56,668 nt of DNA from Methylocystis silviterrae. GTDB lineage: Bacteria; Pseudomonadota; Alphaproteobacteria; Rhizobiales; Beijerinckiaceae. The notes below the pieces were generated by a model. The model was not told the DNA's origin, did no database searches, and was given only the letters and a program-made list of their open reading frames with translations. Every line of letters starts with the position of its first letter. Within the stretch, counting starts at the first letter, position 1. Positions 6,325 to 15,759 of the stretch are shown here, in pieces. The stretch is taken from the NCBI RefSeq assembly GCF_013350005.1, contig NZ_JABVWW010000018.1, positions 1-56,668 of the forward strand, read 5' to 3'. Position numbers and translations under genes: made by a program.

Positions 6325-8697
6325 ATGTTCCGCCCTTCCGCTATCGGCGTGTCCGCCGGCGTGTTCACTCTTTTTGTCTCCTCCACATCTGCTCTGGCGC
6401 AACAGGCCTTGCCTACGATCGATGTTGGCGCGGGCGCCAGGCGCGGCGCAGTTCGCGCCTCCGCGCCTCGCCCCGTGAATCCCGCGCCAGCCCTTTCGCC
6501 CGTCGCGGCCGCGACGGCGCTCGTCCAGCAGGTGCGCCCGCCCGAGAAGCCGTTCGCGAAGGCCATTCCCGACAATATTCCAGCCGTCGTCCAGACCATC
6601 ACCGCGAAGCAAATCACCGAGCAGGTCAACGCCTCCAACGCCGTGGAAACGCTTCGATATCTTCCCAGCATCGAAATCGTCGAAAAATTCCCCGGCGATC
6701 GTTTTCAGGACATCCAGGGCCGCACGACCGGGCCCTTCCAGCCCATGCACAATCTGGTTTACGCGGACGGAATCCTGCTGTCGGCTTTGCTCGGCAACAG
6801 TTCGTTTACACCGCGATTTCAGATGGTCATGCCGGAAGAGATTAGCCGAGTCGACGTCATCTACGGTCCTTACTCCGCGCTCTATCCCGGCAATGCGATC
6901 GGGGGCGTCGTGACCTTCACCACCAAGACGCCCGAAAAATTTGAACTCCACGCCAAGCTGCAAGGGCTTCTTTCGCCCTACGATCAATACGACACGCATC
7001 AGACGAATCCCGGTTATACGGGGAGCATTTCGATCGGCGATCGAATCAACGATTTTTCCTGGCGCGCCGGTTACGATCGTCTGCTTACGCACGCTCAGCC
7101 GATTTTCTTTTCGAGCGCCGTCACGCCGCGCGCCACAGCGGGAACGCCGGTTTTCGGCGGGTTCTTCGACCGCGACCGCCAAGGCTTACTGCGCGGGGTG
7201 TTCGGCGCTGGGCCAATTCAGGTCACCGAGCAAAACACCGGCAAACTGAAACTCGCCTATGATTTCGGGCCGCGCGCCCGCGCATCGTACACCCTCGGCC
7301 TGCTGCATCTTGCGGACGATTTTACCGCGCAGAGCTATATCAACAACGTTGCGGGAGTCCCCGTCTTCAATACGCGCAATGGCGTGATCAATTTTCATGG
7401 GATCAACTACCCTCTTTCAGGCCTCAATCCAGGCAGCGTTGAGTATTTGCACCTGATGCAAGGAGCCGAGCTGAAGACCGAGACCGGCGGCGTTTTCGAC
7501 TTCGATATTGTCGGAAGCTCTTATGACATTCTCAGAGACGTGGGCGTCACCGCGCAGAGGTTCGGGGTCAATACGTCAGGCCAGACGCGGGAGATCAGTG
7601 GGACCGGCTGGAAAACAATGGATATGCGGGCGATTTGGCGTCCGGAACAGAATGTCCTTGGTCTCCATGAAATCTCTTTCGGGGGCCACTTCGATCAGTA
7701 TGCTTTAAAGCAATATCAGCAAAATACTCCCGTGTGGTGGTCGTCATGGTCATACGAGCAGGCCTCAAGATCAGTCGGCAAGACACAAACCGAGGGCATC
7801 TACGTTCAGGATGTCTGGTCATTGTTTCCAGATTGGAAACTCACCGTCGGGGGGCGCCAAGAGTTTTGGCGCGCCTTCGAGGGCGCCAACGAAAACAAGC
7901 TCGGCACAACCAAGAATTATGACGAACGGGTGGCTTCCGCCTTTTCACCCAAGGCCTCACTGGCCTATCAGGCAACGCGCGAATTACTTTTGCGCGCCTC
8001 CTACGGCAATGCCCATCGTTTTCCGGGCGTGACCGAATTGTTTCAGCGGATCACCAGCCCGACTGGCATTCTCATCAACAATCCAGACCTAAAGCCCGAG
8101 CAAGTCGATTCCTACGAACTCTCGGCCGAATACAACTTTGGCAAGCACGCTGCGCATCTCGCCTTGTTCCACGAGGACAGGTGGGACGCGATCACTTTCC
8201 AGACCGATGTCACAGTTGTGCCCAATGTCTCCAGCTCTCAGAACGTACAGAAAATGCGCTTCAATGGCGTCGAAGGCGCCATCGGTTTGAAGGACGTGCT
8301 GTTCGATGGCTTCGACATCGACGCAAACGCGACATACATCGATACGCAGATCGTGGCGAATTCCAAGTTCCCTTTGTCTGTAAACAAAGATGTTCCGCTG
8401 ATGCCGAGATGGCGGGCCAAGATCGTCGGAACCTATCATCCGACCGACACGCTGACCTTATCGGCAGGGCTGAGGTACCGATCGTCATCCTATTTTCAGC
8501 TCGATAATTTCGACGTCAATCATGAAACCTGGGGCGGTGCGAGCCGATATCTCATCCTCGACGCCCGAGTCACCTACAAATTCGCGCCGAATTGGACCGG
8601 AGTCGTCGGCATCAACAACATCGGCCGTTACAAACAATGGCTCTTTTCCCCTTATCCGCAGCGGACCTTCTTCGCCGAGCTGCGGTACGACTATTGA
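6325..8697 (+). CDS. TonB-dependent outer-membrane receptor under cobalamin control
   Basis: A 790-residue protein. Signal peptide at residues ~1-28 (ending ALAQQ), a short Ala/Pro-rich linker with the LPTIDVG motif shared by all three receptors in this window, a plug domain (~75-200: NAVETLRYLPSI, RVDVIYGPYSALYPGNAIGG) and a 22-strand-type barrel ending in the aromatic FFAELRYDY. The ATG at 6325 is preferred over an upstream TTG (6304) because it begins the signal peptide. The riboswitch upstream suggests a cobalamin, cobinamide or cobalt-chelate substrate (BtuB role); overall sequence looks more like iron-siderophore receptors, so a metal-chelate substrate is not excluded. Confidence 0.9.
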   Translation: MFRPSAIGVSAGVFTLFVSSTSALAQQALPTIDVGAGARRGAVRASAPRPVNPAPALSPVAAATALVQQVRPPEKPFAKAIPDNIPAVVQTITAKQITEQVNASNAVETLRYLPSIEIVEKFPGDRFQDIQGRTTGPFQPMHNLVYADGILLSALLGNSSFTPRFQMVMPEEISRVDVIYGPYSALYPGNAIGGVVTFTTKTPEKFELHAKLQGLLSPYDQYDTHQTNPGYTGSISIGDRINDFSWRAGYDRLLTHAQPIFFSSAVTPRATAGTPVFGGFFDRDRQGLLRGVFGAGPIQVTEQNTGKLKLAYDFGPRARASYTLGLLHLADDFTAQSYINNVAGVPVFNTRNGVINFHGINYPLSGLNPGSVEYLHLMQGAELKTETGGVFDFDIVGSSYDILRDVGVTAQRFGVNTSGQTREISGTGWKTMDMRAIWRPEQNVLGLHEISFGGHFDQYALKQYQQNTPVWWSSWSYEQASRSVGKTQTEGIYVQDVWSLFPDWKLTVGGRQEFWRAFEGANENKLGTTKNYDERVASAFSPKASLAYQATRELLLRASYGNAHRFPGVTELFQRITSPTGILINNPDLKPEQVDSYELSAEYNFGKHAAHLALFHEDRWDAITFQTDVTVVPNVSSSQNVQKMRFNGVEGAIGLKDVLFDGFDIDANATYIDTQIVANSKFPLSVNKDVPLMPRWRAKIVGTYHPTDTLTLSAGLRYRSSSYFQLDNFDVNHETWGGASRYLILDARVTYKFAPNWTGVVGINNIGRYKQWLFSPYPQRTFFAELRYDY

Positions 8698-8782
8698 GCG
8701 CAGCAGATGCCCGACGCGGCCTCCATAACGGGAAATCCCCGGAAGGTCCTTCTTCGATGCTGAAGAGTATGGAGAGAACACG

Positions 8783-10084
8783 ATGACCCGAAGCTTCTGG
8801 GTGTCGCTGCATCGGTGGGCTGGTCTGAGCATGGCGGGGTTTCTGATCCTCGTCGGACTAACCGGTAGCCTGCTCGCTTTTGGTCACGAGTTGAATCATT
8901 GGCTGACGCCAAATCTCTACCCGGGTCCACATGCAGGGATACAACTCGCCCCTGCGGCGCTCCTGCGGAGCGCCGAGGCTCTGGTTCCAGATGCCCTCGC
9001 CACCTCTGTCGATCTGAGCGTTGACGGCACGGCGATAATCCGCATGGAGGCGCGACCCGGCGCGCCCGCCTTCGATTTCAATCGACTCCTGCTCGACCCC
9101 GTCACCGGCCAGGAATTGGGGCGCTTTGATCGAGACGGGCTGCCGACGACGCTGGCGAACGTTATGCCCTTTATCGACCGCCTGCATTATTCCCTCGCCA
9201 TGGGCGAAGTAGGCGCGTGGATTCTTGGAATCGTCGCGCTCGTATGGACGATCGATTGCTTCGTTGGCGTTTATCTCACGCTGCCTCTTCCCAGTCCGCC
9301 GAATAGGCGCGGCTATCTTTCGCGATGGCGACCCGCTTGGCTGATCAAGTTTCGGAGCTCATTCTATCGCGTCAACTTCGATCTGCATCGCGCCTTCGGA
9401 CTTTGGCTCTTTGCAATATTGCTGCTCTTCGCCTGGTCCAGCGTCCATTTTAATTTGAACGGCTTCTACACGCGCACGATGCAGCTCGTCTTCGATTATG
9501 AGCCGCCTCACTCTGGGACCACAAAGGGCGGCAACCCAGCCGGGGGTCGAGCGCCGGTTGGTTGGGAGGAAGCGCAGGCCATTGGCGAAAGAATCATGGG
9601 GGAGCAAGCGCTCGCACATGGCTTTTCGGTCGAGCGACCGATGAGGCTGAGCATCCAGCGCAAAAGCGATCTCTATTTCTACGGCGTACGCTCAAGCCGC
9701 GACATCGGCGACAATTCTGGCCGCACGTCGATCGCATTCGACGCCTATTCCAGCGAATTGCGCGCGGTTCGTCTGCCAACTGGCCGGCACGCCGGCAATA
9801 CGATCACGACCTGGCTCGTGGAACTGCACATGGCCAATGTGTTCGGCCTGCCCTATCGCATTTTCGTTTGCGCGCTCGGCCTCGTCATTGTGATGCTATC
9901 CGTCACCGGCGTTTATATCTGGTGGAAGAAATGTGTGGCTCGGCGCGACGCCGCGTCATCGCGGGCGACGATTGACGAAAATCGGATCGGCGCGGCCGTC
10001 TTAACCAGCAGCGCTTCGCTCCTTTTTCGTGACGAACGTTCTTCGCCGAACTGCACAACGACGCGCCGACCGCGCTCGGCGTAA
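8783..10084 (+). CDS. PepSY-associated TM protein (putative inner-membrane reductase)
   Basis: A 433-residue protein with four main membrane helices: ~12-35 (GFLILVGLTGSLLAFGHEL), ~145-170, ~205-225 and ~365-390 (VIVMLSVTGVYIWWKK). Conserved histidines sit in LHRWAG (N-terminus), LHYSLAMGEVG, DLHRAFG and LVELHMANVFG, the pattern of PepSY-TM proteins thought to bind heme and reduce ferric chelates. The start is the ATG at 8783 behind ggagag. It follows the riboswitch-controlled receptor by 85 bp, so it may reduce or handle the imported corrinoid or metal. The first ~90 bp of the gene plus its upstream spacer occur again, broken, at 53925-54101. Confidence 0.85.
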   Translation: MTRSFWVSLHRWAGLSMAGFLILVGLTGSLLAFGHELNHWLTPNLYPGPHAGIQLAPAALLRSAEALVPDALATSVDLSVDGTAIIRMEARPGAPAFDFNRLLLDPVTGQELGRFDRDGLPTTLANVMPFIDRLHYSLAMGEVGAWILGIVALVWTIDCFVGVYLTLPLPSPPNRRGYLSRWRPAWLIKFRSSFYRVNFDLHRAFGLWLFAILLLFAWSSVHFNLNGFYTRTMQLVFDYEPPHSGTTKGGNPAGGRAPVGWEEAQAIGERIMGEQALAHGFSVERPMRLSIQRKSDLYFYGVRSSRDIGDNSGRTSIAFDAYSSELRAVRLPTGRHAGNTITTWLVELHMANVFGLPYRIFVCALGLVIVMLSVTGVYIWWKKCVARRDAASSRATIDENRIGAAVLTSSASLLFRDERSSPNCTTTRRPRSA

Positions 10085-10117
10085 GAAGGTCACAAGGTGA
10101 GAGACGTGAGGCCTGCA

Positions 10118-10717
10118 ATGAAGAAAGATATGTCAGTCATCACTGAAATGCGGCCACGACGGATCCTGGACGCAGACGGAACGCCGCTCGACATATTTCC
10201 CTTGCCGGTGGATGAGAAGAGCCTTGAGGAGCTTTTCCGCGATCTGTTCGAAAATCACTGGCGGGAAATCACTTTCGGCCCTCTCATCCAAGGGGCCGCC
10301 TTCGAACTCAAGGCCGACGGGCCGCCGACGCGTATTTCCATGTTCGACGGTTATCTGACGATCACTTTCGGCGTTCCGCATTTTCATATCTGCATCGGCG
10401 AGCACAAGGGTCCGCCGCGCGCGCCGACGCCGCCGGAACTCGCCCGCCATCGGCGCACCGCGCGGGCCGAACTTTACCGCCGCTTCGGCCGCACATGCGT
10501 TCCGATGTCCTGGGGGTTGCGCTTGTTCAACGGCGCGGGCGATCAGCAGATCACCGTGCTGCTGCCCAATCCCTTCCTCCATCCCGAAAGCGACAGGCGC
10601 GTCAAGGAACCAGATTGGTCGCGTCTCTCGCTGTGGGACAAATTGCGAGCGCGATGGCTCGATCTCCACGACCCCGATCCCATGGATCGTTCAGCGGACT
10701 GGGGCCGTCCGTCCTGA
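10118..10717 (+). CDS. Conserved protein of unknown function in the cobalamin-regulated operon
   Basis: A 199-residue soluble protein with no signal peptide. The start is the ATG at 10118 (gagg 8 nt upstream); a GTG at 10097 in the same frame is possible. Visible blocks: HWREITFGPLIQGAAFELK (~45-65), MFDGYLTITFGVPHFHICIG (~75-95) with two close histidines, then RRTARAELYRRFG and SWGLRLFNGAGDQQITVLLP. A metal-binding enzyme-like fold is conceivable. It lies 33 bp after the PepSY gene and so falls under the riboswitch. I do not recognise a named family with certainty. Confidence 0.8.
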   Translation: MKKDMSVITEMRPRRILDADGTPLDIFPLPVDEKSLEELFRDLFENHWREITFGPLIQGAAFELKADGPPTRISMFDGYLTITFGVPHFHICIGEHKGPPRAPTPPELARHRRTARAELYRRFGRTCVPMSWGLRLFNGAGDQQITVLLPNPFLHPESDRRVKEPDWSRLSLWDKLRARWLDLHDPDPMDRSADWGRPS

Positions 10718-10848
10718 CCGCTTCACGTTCGACCCAGCGGTCGCAGAGACGATCGCCAATGCCCTTTCGTCCTCGCGCGCAACACGAAGGCGAAAAAATC
10801 AGCGGGCAAGCGCCGCTCCCCACTGGCTTCACATAGAGGAGACTTGTC

Positions 10849-11409
10849 ATGACAACCGCATCGTTTTTCACCTCATCTCCCCGGCCTCGTTCGCTATGGA
10901 TTCGCTCGCTGATCGTCGCCAGCGTCCTTTTGAGTCCCGCGTTCCATTGCGGCTTTCCGTTGGCGGCGTTCGCGGCCGTTGCCGCTTTGACTCTCGGTCG
11001 GCGTGACGCCCTCCTTCTGAGCGGCAGCGTTTGGCTGGCGAGCCAGACCATCGCCTTCGCGTCCCTACATCACCATATGACCGACGCCGCCCTGGCTTGG
11101 AGCGTTGCGATGGGCGTTATCGCCTTGCTTTCTTGCGAAGCTGCCGGGCTAACCGCGCGGCGCATGAAGGGGCTTGTGAGCGTGGCCGCGGCCTTCGTGG
11201 CCGCCTTCGTCGTCTACAAGGGCTTGATCTTCGGCTTTGGCGTGGCGATGGTCTCGAGCGTTGGCCATTTCGACTCGCTACTTGCGACGCTCCCGCGAAT
11301 CTTCCTCATAAACGCCTGCGTTTTCGCTGGCCTCGGGGCGCTGTATGCGTTGGGCTCCGCGGCACGCCGCAATGGCGAAGCGGTTGCGCTCGCTCCGCGT
11401 CACGTTTGA
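10849..11409 (+). CDS. Small integral membrane protein in the cobalamin-regulated operon
   Basis: A 186-residue protein with about five predicted membrane helices (~20-50, ~55-75, ~80-100, ~110-135, ~145-170) and a short loop with three histidines (SLHHHMTDAA). The start is behind gaggag, 131 bp after the previous gene. The size and helix count resemble membrane substrate-binding components or small cobalt/cobalamin-linked transporters (Cbt-like), but no decisive motif is seen. Its position as last gene downstream of the riboswitch supports a role in corrinoid or cobalt transport. Confidence 0.75.
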   Translation: MTTASFFTSSPRPRSLWIRSLIVASVLLSPAFHCGFPLAAFAAVAALTLGRRDALLLSGSVWLASQTIAFASLHHHMTDAALAWSVAMGVIALLSCEAAGLTARRMKGLVSVAAAFVAAFVVYKGLIFGFGVAMVSSVGHFDSLLATLPRIFLINACVFAGLGALYALGSAARRNGEAVALAPRHV

Positions 11410-11883
11410 ATGCGAGCGCAACAGGCGGCGCTGAGCGCCGGGTTGACTAGGGCCGGCGCTCATTGCGCCGGTCTAAGCCGACTTATGGCAAGGACGTAGT
11501 CCTCCTTACGCCGCCTCCAAGACTGAGCCGGGCTTGGTCGCCTGACACGACGATAAAGGCCAAAAGTCGTTCCCTGCCCCTGACCACGGACCGACTGGCG
11601 CAAGCAGTCGCGCGACCGCCTCGCATGGCGGATAATAGACGGCGCCGCCCATCTCGACGACATCGAGCGGCTCCGCTTGAGTAGGCAGAAATCGTTGGCA
11701 GCGAACGCCGAGGTTATTTTTGCGCGTGGGGATGGCGGTCTCCGCATACCGCAATGCCGAAAAATCAAATGGGGATACGTCGAGCGGACACCTGAGGCGA
11801 CTGAGGCGCTCCGGCGAAGTGACGCCGCGCGCGATTATGCGCGCGGCGTGACGCGCTAGAGCGTCCTGCGTTTGATTGGAATC
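11410..11883. other. Spacer with no confident gene
   Basis: Follows the cobalamin operon. A minus-strand frame of 82 codons (11506-11754) is open, but it has no ribosome site and no family resemblance; it may be a remnant. The end near 11855-11880 (ctagagcgtcctgcgtttga) resembles a dispersed intergenic repeat common in Rhizobiales that often sits next to insertion sequences. Confidence 0.4.
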
Positions 11884-12230
11884 GATTTGGGGTTCCCCAA
11901 ATCAGCGGATTTTTGATTCACCATGCTGACTGGGCTGGAGGCCAGCATGGATGGGAAAATCCTATTCGCAGGACTTGCGGGACTAGGTGATGGACGCGTC
12001 GAGCGCGAGGGGATCACAAAAAAACGCTGATCGCGCGCGAGCAGGATCGCCCCAACATAAGCCGCCACCGCATGCGATGGCGCAAATATCAGGGGCGGAT
12101 TGATCCCGCCCGCCTCGTCTTCATCGACCAGACATGGGCCAAGACCAACATGATGCGACGTTGCGGCTGGGCGCAGCGCGGTACGTCAAAGCCGCCGGAT
12201 ATGCGTCAACCTGAACGCAGAAGGCTCTAG
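11884..12230 (+). mobile_element. Degenerate IS630-family element
   Basis: Starts with a perfect palindrome, gatttgggg-tt-ccccaaatc (11884-11903). Pieces of an IS630 transposase follow: MDGKSYSQDLRD then a stop codon (11946-11985), and after an internal deletion [20 protein letters not shown] plus [18 protein letters not shown] (12069-12175), which holds the second catalytic Asp of the DDE triad. The catalytic core is incomplete and interrupted, so the element is dead. The remnant runs into the stop region of the convergent TonB-like gene. Confidence 0.75.
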
Positions 12231-12706
12231 TGAAATCTAAAGCTCTGCACGCCCTGATAGGAGCCGCCGGGCGGCGGCGGCGCGCGCAGACCCGAGACGA
12301 TCGAACGCGCCAACTCGCCGTGACGCGGCGTCGTCGCCGAAATGACGCTGACGCTATCCGTCGCGCCGGAAGCCCCAAGGTGAAAATGCACGACCGCTTT
12401 CCCCTCGCCGAGATTGGTCATCCCCGGCGAGCGCGCCCGGATCAACTGTCCGAGCTTGCGCAGATAGGCGCCGTGATCGGCCGTTTGTTTCGCGGTCGGC
12501 TTTTCGGCGCGTTTCTCCTTCTTTTCCTCGTGTTTCGCATCCGTCTTCTCTGCTGGCTTAGCTTCGGTCGTCTCCGCGGGTTTCGCTTCAGTTTTTTCTT
12601 CGCGCGCCGCTTCCGGCTTGTCGTCCTGCGCCAGCGCCGGCAAGCAGAGTCCGCTGGCGCTGACAAGCACCGCAAGAGTCCATGTCAGTCGAAAAATGTG
12701 CGGCAT
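12227..12706 (-). CDS. Exported protein with TonB C-terminal-like domain
   Basis: A 159-residue protein: signal peptide (~1-26, ending PALAQ), a Lys/Glu/Ala repeat linker (~28-75, KPAE/KTEAK units) and a TonB C-terminal-like domain (~80-159: [42 protein letters not shown]). Unlike TonB it has no N-terminal transmembrane anchor, so it should be free in the periplasm after cleavage. It is the last gene of the exbB-exbD-tonB transcript and could bind TonB boxes or partner with ExbD. Function inferred from the domain only. Confidence 0.75.
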   Translation of the reverse strand: MPHIFRLTWTLAVLVSASGLCLPALAQDDKPEAAREEKTEAKPAETTEAKPAEKTDAKHEEKKEKRAEKPTAKQTADHGAYLRKLGQLIRARSPGMTNLGEGKAVVHFHLGASGATDSVSVISATTPRHGELARSIVSGLRAPPPPGGSYQGVQSFRFH

Positions 12707-12794
12707 ATTCTCCTCCTTTTAAAAAATGCGCGGGCCTTACGCGCATAAATCGTTTGGCGATGGACCGGAAGCCGGAACGCCGCAACGTTCGGTC

Positions 12795-13268
12795 TCATTT
12801 CGGCGTCCCGCGGAACTTGAAAGTTTGTCCCACATCCATCGATCCGCCCGGCGGCGACGGCGCTTCGACGCTCGACAGGATCTTCTTCACCGTTTCTGAA
12901 AGCGCTGGACTTGTAGTTTTGTCGATCGTCACCTTGTCGATCTTGCCTTGCGCGTTGACGTGAAAGCTGGCCGTCACTTCGCCGTCGCCGGCAGGACTTT
13001 CCGAAGGGGTTTGCTTGGCGATCGCCGTGTAGAGCGCGCCAAGGAACTTGCTCTCCGACATCACCGGAGCGGCGGCTGGCGCGGCTGCGCTCCCCATCGC
13101 GGCAGGCGCGGCGGCGTTTGGCGCAGCGGCGCGGGCCGGCGTAGCGCTCTGCGTTGGCGCTGCGGGTCGCGCTGGCGCGGGCGCCAAGGGCGCGGGTTTG
13201 GCGTCCTCTGCGTGCGCGCCGCAAGCGGCGAGCGCCGCGGCGATGGTAAGCAATCGCGCGAGCTTCAT
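12795..13268 (-). CDS. Second exported TonB C-terminal-like protein
   Basis: A 157-residue protein. The N-terminus MKLARLLTIAAALAACGAHA is a signal peptide; LAAC could be a lipobox, making it a lipoprotein, otherwise cleavage falls after AHA. An Ala/Pro linker (~25-70) is followed by a TonB-like C-terminal domain (FLGALYTAIAKQTP, GEVTASFHVNAQGKIDKVTI, then PPGGSMDVGQTFKF). It shares the strand order and the PPGG and QxFxF ending with its neighbours. Located between tonB and the other TonB-like gene, same strand, 61 bp after tonB. Confidence 0.75.
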   Translation of the reverse strand: MKLARLLTIAAALAACGAHAEDAKPAPLAPAPARPAAPTQSATPARAAAPNAAAPAAMGSAAAPAAAPVMSESKFLGALYTAIAKQTPSESPAGDGEVTASFHVNAQGKIDKVTIDKTTSPALSETVKKILSSVEAPSPPGGSMDVGQTFKFRGTPK

Positions 13269-13329
13269 CAGGCCCCCAATATCCGGAACGATCTCAGGCG
13301 GCGGGCGCGAGCGTCCGCCGCCGTTCGCG

Positions 13330-14049
13330 TCAATGGAAGGCGAAAGCCTGGCTCACGAAGGCCGAGCTGCACATGCCTGGGCCGCGCGCGGAGGACACGA
13401 TCCGCCGCGCGAGCGCCGCATGCGCCGGAGTCGATCCGGACGCCGAGATGCCCGACAAACCGCCGCCCGGATTGACGTGGAACGTCACGCTCGCATGGCC
13501 GGGACCAAGGCTGGTGTTGCCTGGCGTATGCCGGCGAAGCGCTGCGGCGATATGGGCAAGACACGTCGCCTGCGATGCGCCCGAATTCCCGGCCTGTCCC
13601 TCAGGCGCGCCGTAGCGTCGACGCGCCTGCGCCTCCTGACGTTGCTGCGCGCGCTGGACCTGTTGCTCCTCGACCTTCTTCTTGACCTTGTCGACGTCTT
13701 CCTTCTTGGCCGGCAAGGGCACGGCGTCGGGCGCCATCACCACCGGCGGCGGAAGCGCGATGTCAGGCTCCTCGACCGCTTCGGGCGGCGGCGTGTCGTC
13801 GGCCTCGGCGACTTCCTCCTGCTCGAAGAAGTCGCCTTCCGGCACGAGGTCCATGCTGACAGAGTCGAGCGATACGGCCGTTGGCTTCGCCGAATAGGCA
13901 AGTATGCCGAAGACCATGACATGCGCCGCGATGACGAGGACGGTCGTCACCGAGCGCAGCCAGGAGGGCTTGACCGGCTCCGGACCCGAAGGCGGGTGGT
14001 GGTCGCCCTCTCGCGCCATGCCTTGCGGACTGAGCGCGAGGTCGGTCAT
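13330..14049 (-). CDS. tonB: TonB energy transducer
   Basis: A 239-residue protein with the TonB layout: short cytoplasmic N-terminus, one membrane helix (~32-52, VTTVLVIAAHVMVFGILAYS) with the conserved histidine facing ExbB/D, a Pro/Glu/Val-rich periplasmic spacer (~60-135, PPPEAVEEP and a KKEDVDKVKKKVEEQQ stretch) and a C-terminal domain (~160-239) that binds receptor TonB boxes. The start overlaps the exbD stop by 4 bp. It should pass proton motive force to the three TonB receptors encoded in this window. Confidence 0.9.
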   Translation of the reverse strand: MTDLALSPQGMAREGDHHPPSGPEPVKPSWLRSVTTVLVIAAHVMVFGILAYSAKPTAVSLDSVSMDLVPEGDFFEQEEVAEADDTPPPEAVEEPDIALPPPVVMAPDAVPLPAKKEDVDKVKKKVEEQQVQRAQQRQEAQARRRYGAPEGQAGNSGASQATCLAHIAAALRRHTPGNTSLGPGHASVTFHVNPGGGLSGISASGSTPAHAALARRIVSSARGPGMCSSAFVSQAFAFH

Positions 14050-14573
14050 TTCAGCGCTCCCGCGGGCGCCGCCGGGGCTTGCGCGGGCAGAGCGCCGGCG
14101 GTGGGCGCGGCGCGGCCGGGCGCGCCCTTCGTGGCCGGGCCGGTCTTGCTGCGCGAGTTGGTCATGATCGCGATATGGGTGATGCCGTTCGTCGCAAGCT
14201 TATCCATCACCGCGACAACCTCGCCATAGACCGCCTCCGTGTCGCCGCGAATGTGCACGACGCGGGCATGGTCGTCGCCCATCATCACCTTGATGCCGTC
14301 GATGAGCGCCTCCGCTGAGAGCTCGTCCGCGCCAAGCGCGATCTTGCCGTCCTTGCCCACTGTCACGACGATCGGGTCTTTTTGGTTGATCGGCATCGCG
14401 GCGCTCGCCTGCGGCAAGTTCACCTTGACGCCCTTGGCGAGCAATGGCGCCGTGATCATGAAAATGATCAGCAGCACCAGCATGACGTCGACGAGCGGCG
14501 TCACATTGATATCGGCGAGCGGCTGATAAAGGCCTTCGGTTGCGCTCTGGCGCTGGCGTGAGGGCATGCCCAT
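14046..14573 (-). CDS. exbD: ExbD biopolymer transport protein
   Basis: A 175-residue protein. The start ATG at 14573 overlaps the exbB stop (TAATG). After a short cytoplasmic head comes PLADINVTPLVDVMLVLLII, containing the essential membrane aspartate of the ExbD/TolR family, then a periplasmic domain (~60-145, with PIVVTVGKDGKI and the VVHIRGDTEAVYGEVVAVMD block). An unusual Ala/Pro/Gly-rich tail (~145-175) follows the normal end of the family. It works with ExbB as the proton-driven motor for TonB. Confidence 0.92.
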   Translation of the reverse strand: MGMPSRQRQSATEGLYQPLADINVTPLVDVMLVLLIIFMITAPLLAKGVKVNLPQASAAMPINQKDPIVVTVGKDGKIALGADELSAEALIDGIKVMMGDDHARVVHIRGDTEAVYGEVVAVMDKLATNGITHIAIMTNSRSKTGPATKGAPGRAAPTAGALPAQAPAAPAGALK

Positions 14574-15223
14574 TATGCAGCCTCCCGATCGCGACGCGGA
14601 CGCGACTGATGGCCGCTGCACATCAGGAGAGACTCGTCTTCGATGTAATGTGCGACCTGCTGGCCGACGCGCGCGAAGGCCGCGCCGATGCGGTTGTAGC
14701 CGACTGACGCGGGGATGGCGGCGGCAAGTCCGTAGGCCGTGGCCGCAAGCGCCTCGGCGATGCCGGGCGCGACGACCGCGAGGCTCGTGTCCTGCGACTG
14801 AGCGATGCTGGCGAAGCTCGTCATGATTCCCCACACCGTGCCGAACAGGCCGACGAAGGGCGCGACCGACGAGATGACGGCGAGATTCGGCAGGCCGCCT
14901 TCCGCCTTGGTCAGGAACTCGCGCGCGGCGCGGCTCATATGGTCGGCGATGCGGGCGCGCTTGTCGCCGATCGTTTCGTCGGGAAGGTCGAGGGCAAAAC
15001 CTTCGCGGCCGGCTTCTGCGACGGGCGCGAGAACGCCGACGTCTCCGCCCTGACGCGCCGAGCGCGCGGATTTGGCGATGCGGGTGACGGCCACCACGCC
15101 TTCGACGATAAGCACCCACGTCCAGATCGACGCGAGCAGCAGCAGCGCCATGACGGCCTTTCCGACAGGACCGGCGTTAAGGAACATGGCGAGAGGGGAA
15201 AGCGTGTTGTAATCCATTTTCAC
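14573..15223 (-). CDS. exbB: ExbB proton channel protein
   Basis: A 216-residue MotA/TolQ/ExbB-type protein with three membrane helices: ~20-45 (GKAVMALLLLASIWTWVLIV), ~115-140 (LAVISSVAPFVGLFGTVWGI, the family signature) and ~150-175 (GIAEALAATAYGLAAAIPAS). The start may be MKMDYN (15223) or the second Met (15217). First gene of the exbB-exbD-tonB-TonB-like transcript. Confidence 0.92.
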   Translation of the reverse strand: MKMDYNTLSPLAMFLNAGPVGKAVMALLLLASIWTWVLIVEGVVAVTRIAKSARSARQGGDVGVLAPVAEAGREGFALDLPDETIGDKRARIADHMSRAAREFLTKAEGGLPNLAVISSVAPFVGLFGTVWGIMTSFASIAQSQDTSLAVVAPGIAEALAATAYGLAAAIPASVGYNRIGAAFARVGQQVAHYIEDESLLMCSGHQSRPRRDREAA

Positions 15224-15759
15224 TCACTCGTTTCATTAGGACGCTTGTGGCGATCGCGCAGGCGAAGCGTCAGTTTTTGTTTTGTTATGTCTTCGCGAGA
15301 CGAGAGGCCGCAAAGCGGCGAAAGTCCGCAATCAGACTCCGGCGCCGCGCGCATCGGGAGCCTTGACGGGCAATCCGGAGATCGGAAGGACGGGAGGCGC
15401 GCGCGCCATTTGCGGCGCTAAACGACAGGCTTTCTGGCTGGCGCGCCGAGCCTGCATAATAATGAACGGTCGCCGCAGTTTCGGTGGGGGGCCGCGTCAG
15501 GACCGCGCTTCGTTCCGGCAGCACGGCCGCGCCAGAATGGGCCGCAAGGCAGCAATCCGGGCATTTATATGCAAGCGTTCCGTCCGGCGCGGGCGCGTTG
15601 TCCCTCTGCGGTGACCATTCCGCGGTTCGCTTCACAGACGACGATCGGCAACTTGAATCCATTCGCTCCGTGCGCTCGAATCTCGGGGGCTTCCAATGCG
15701 CTGGGCGCAGGATGGCTAGGCTGCGAAAGCGAAAGCTAGCAAGGCTCCGCCCCAAGTCG

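Noticed and set aside
11884-11903. Perfect palindrome gatttgggg-tt-ccccaaatc as a terminator
   Set aside because: No T-run follows on either strand and it is attached to the IS630 remnant, so it is more likely part of the element.
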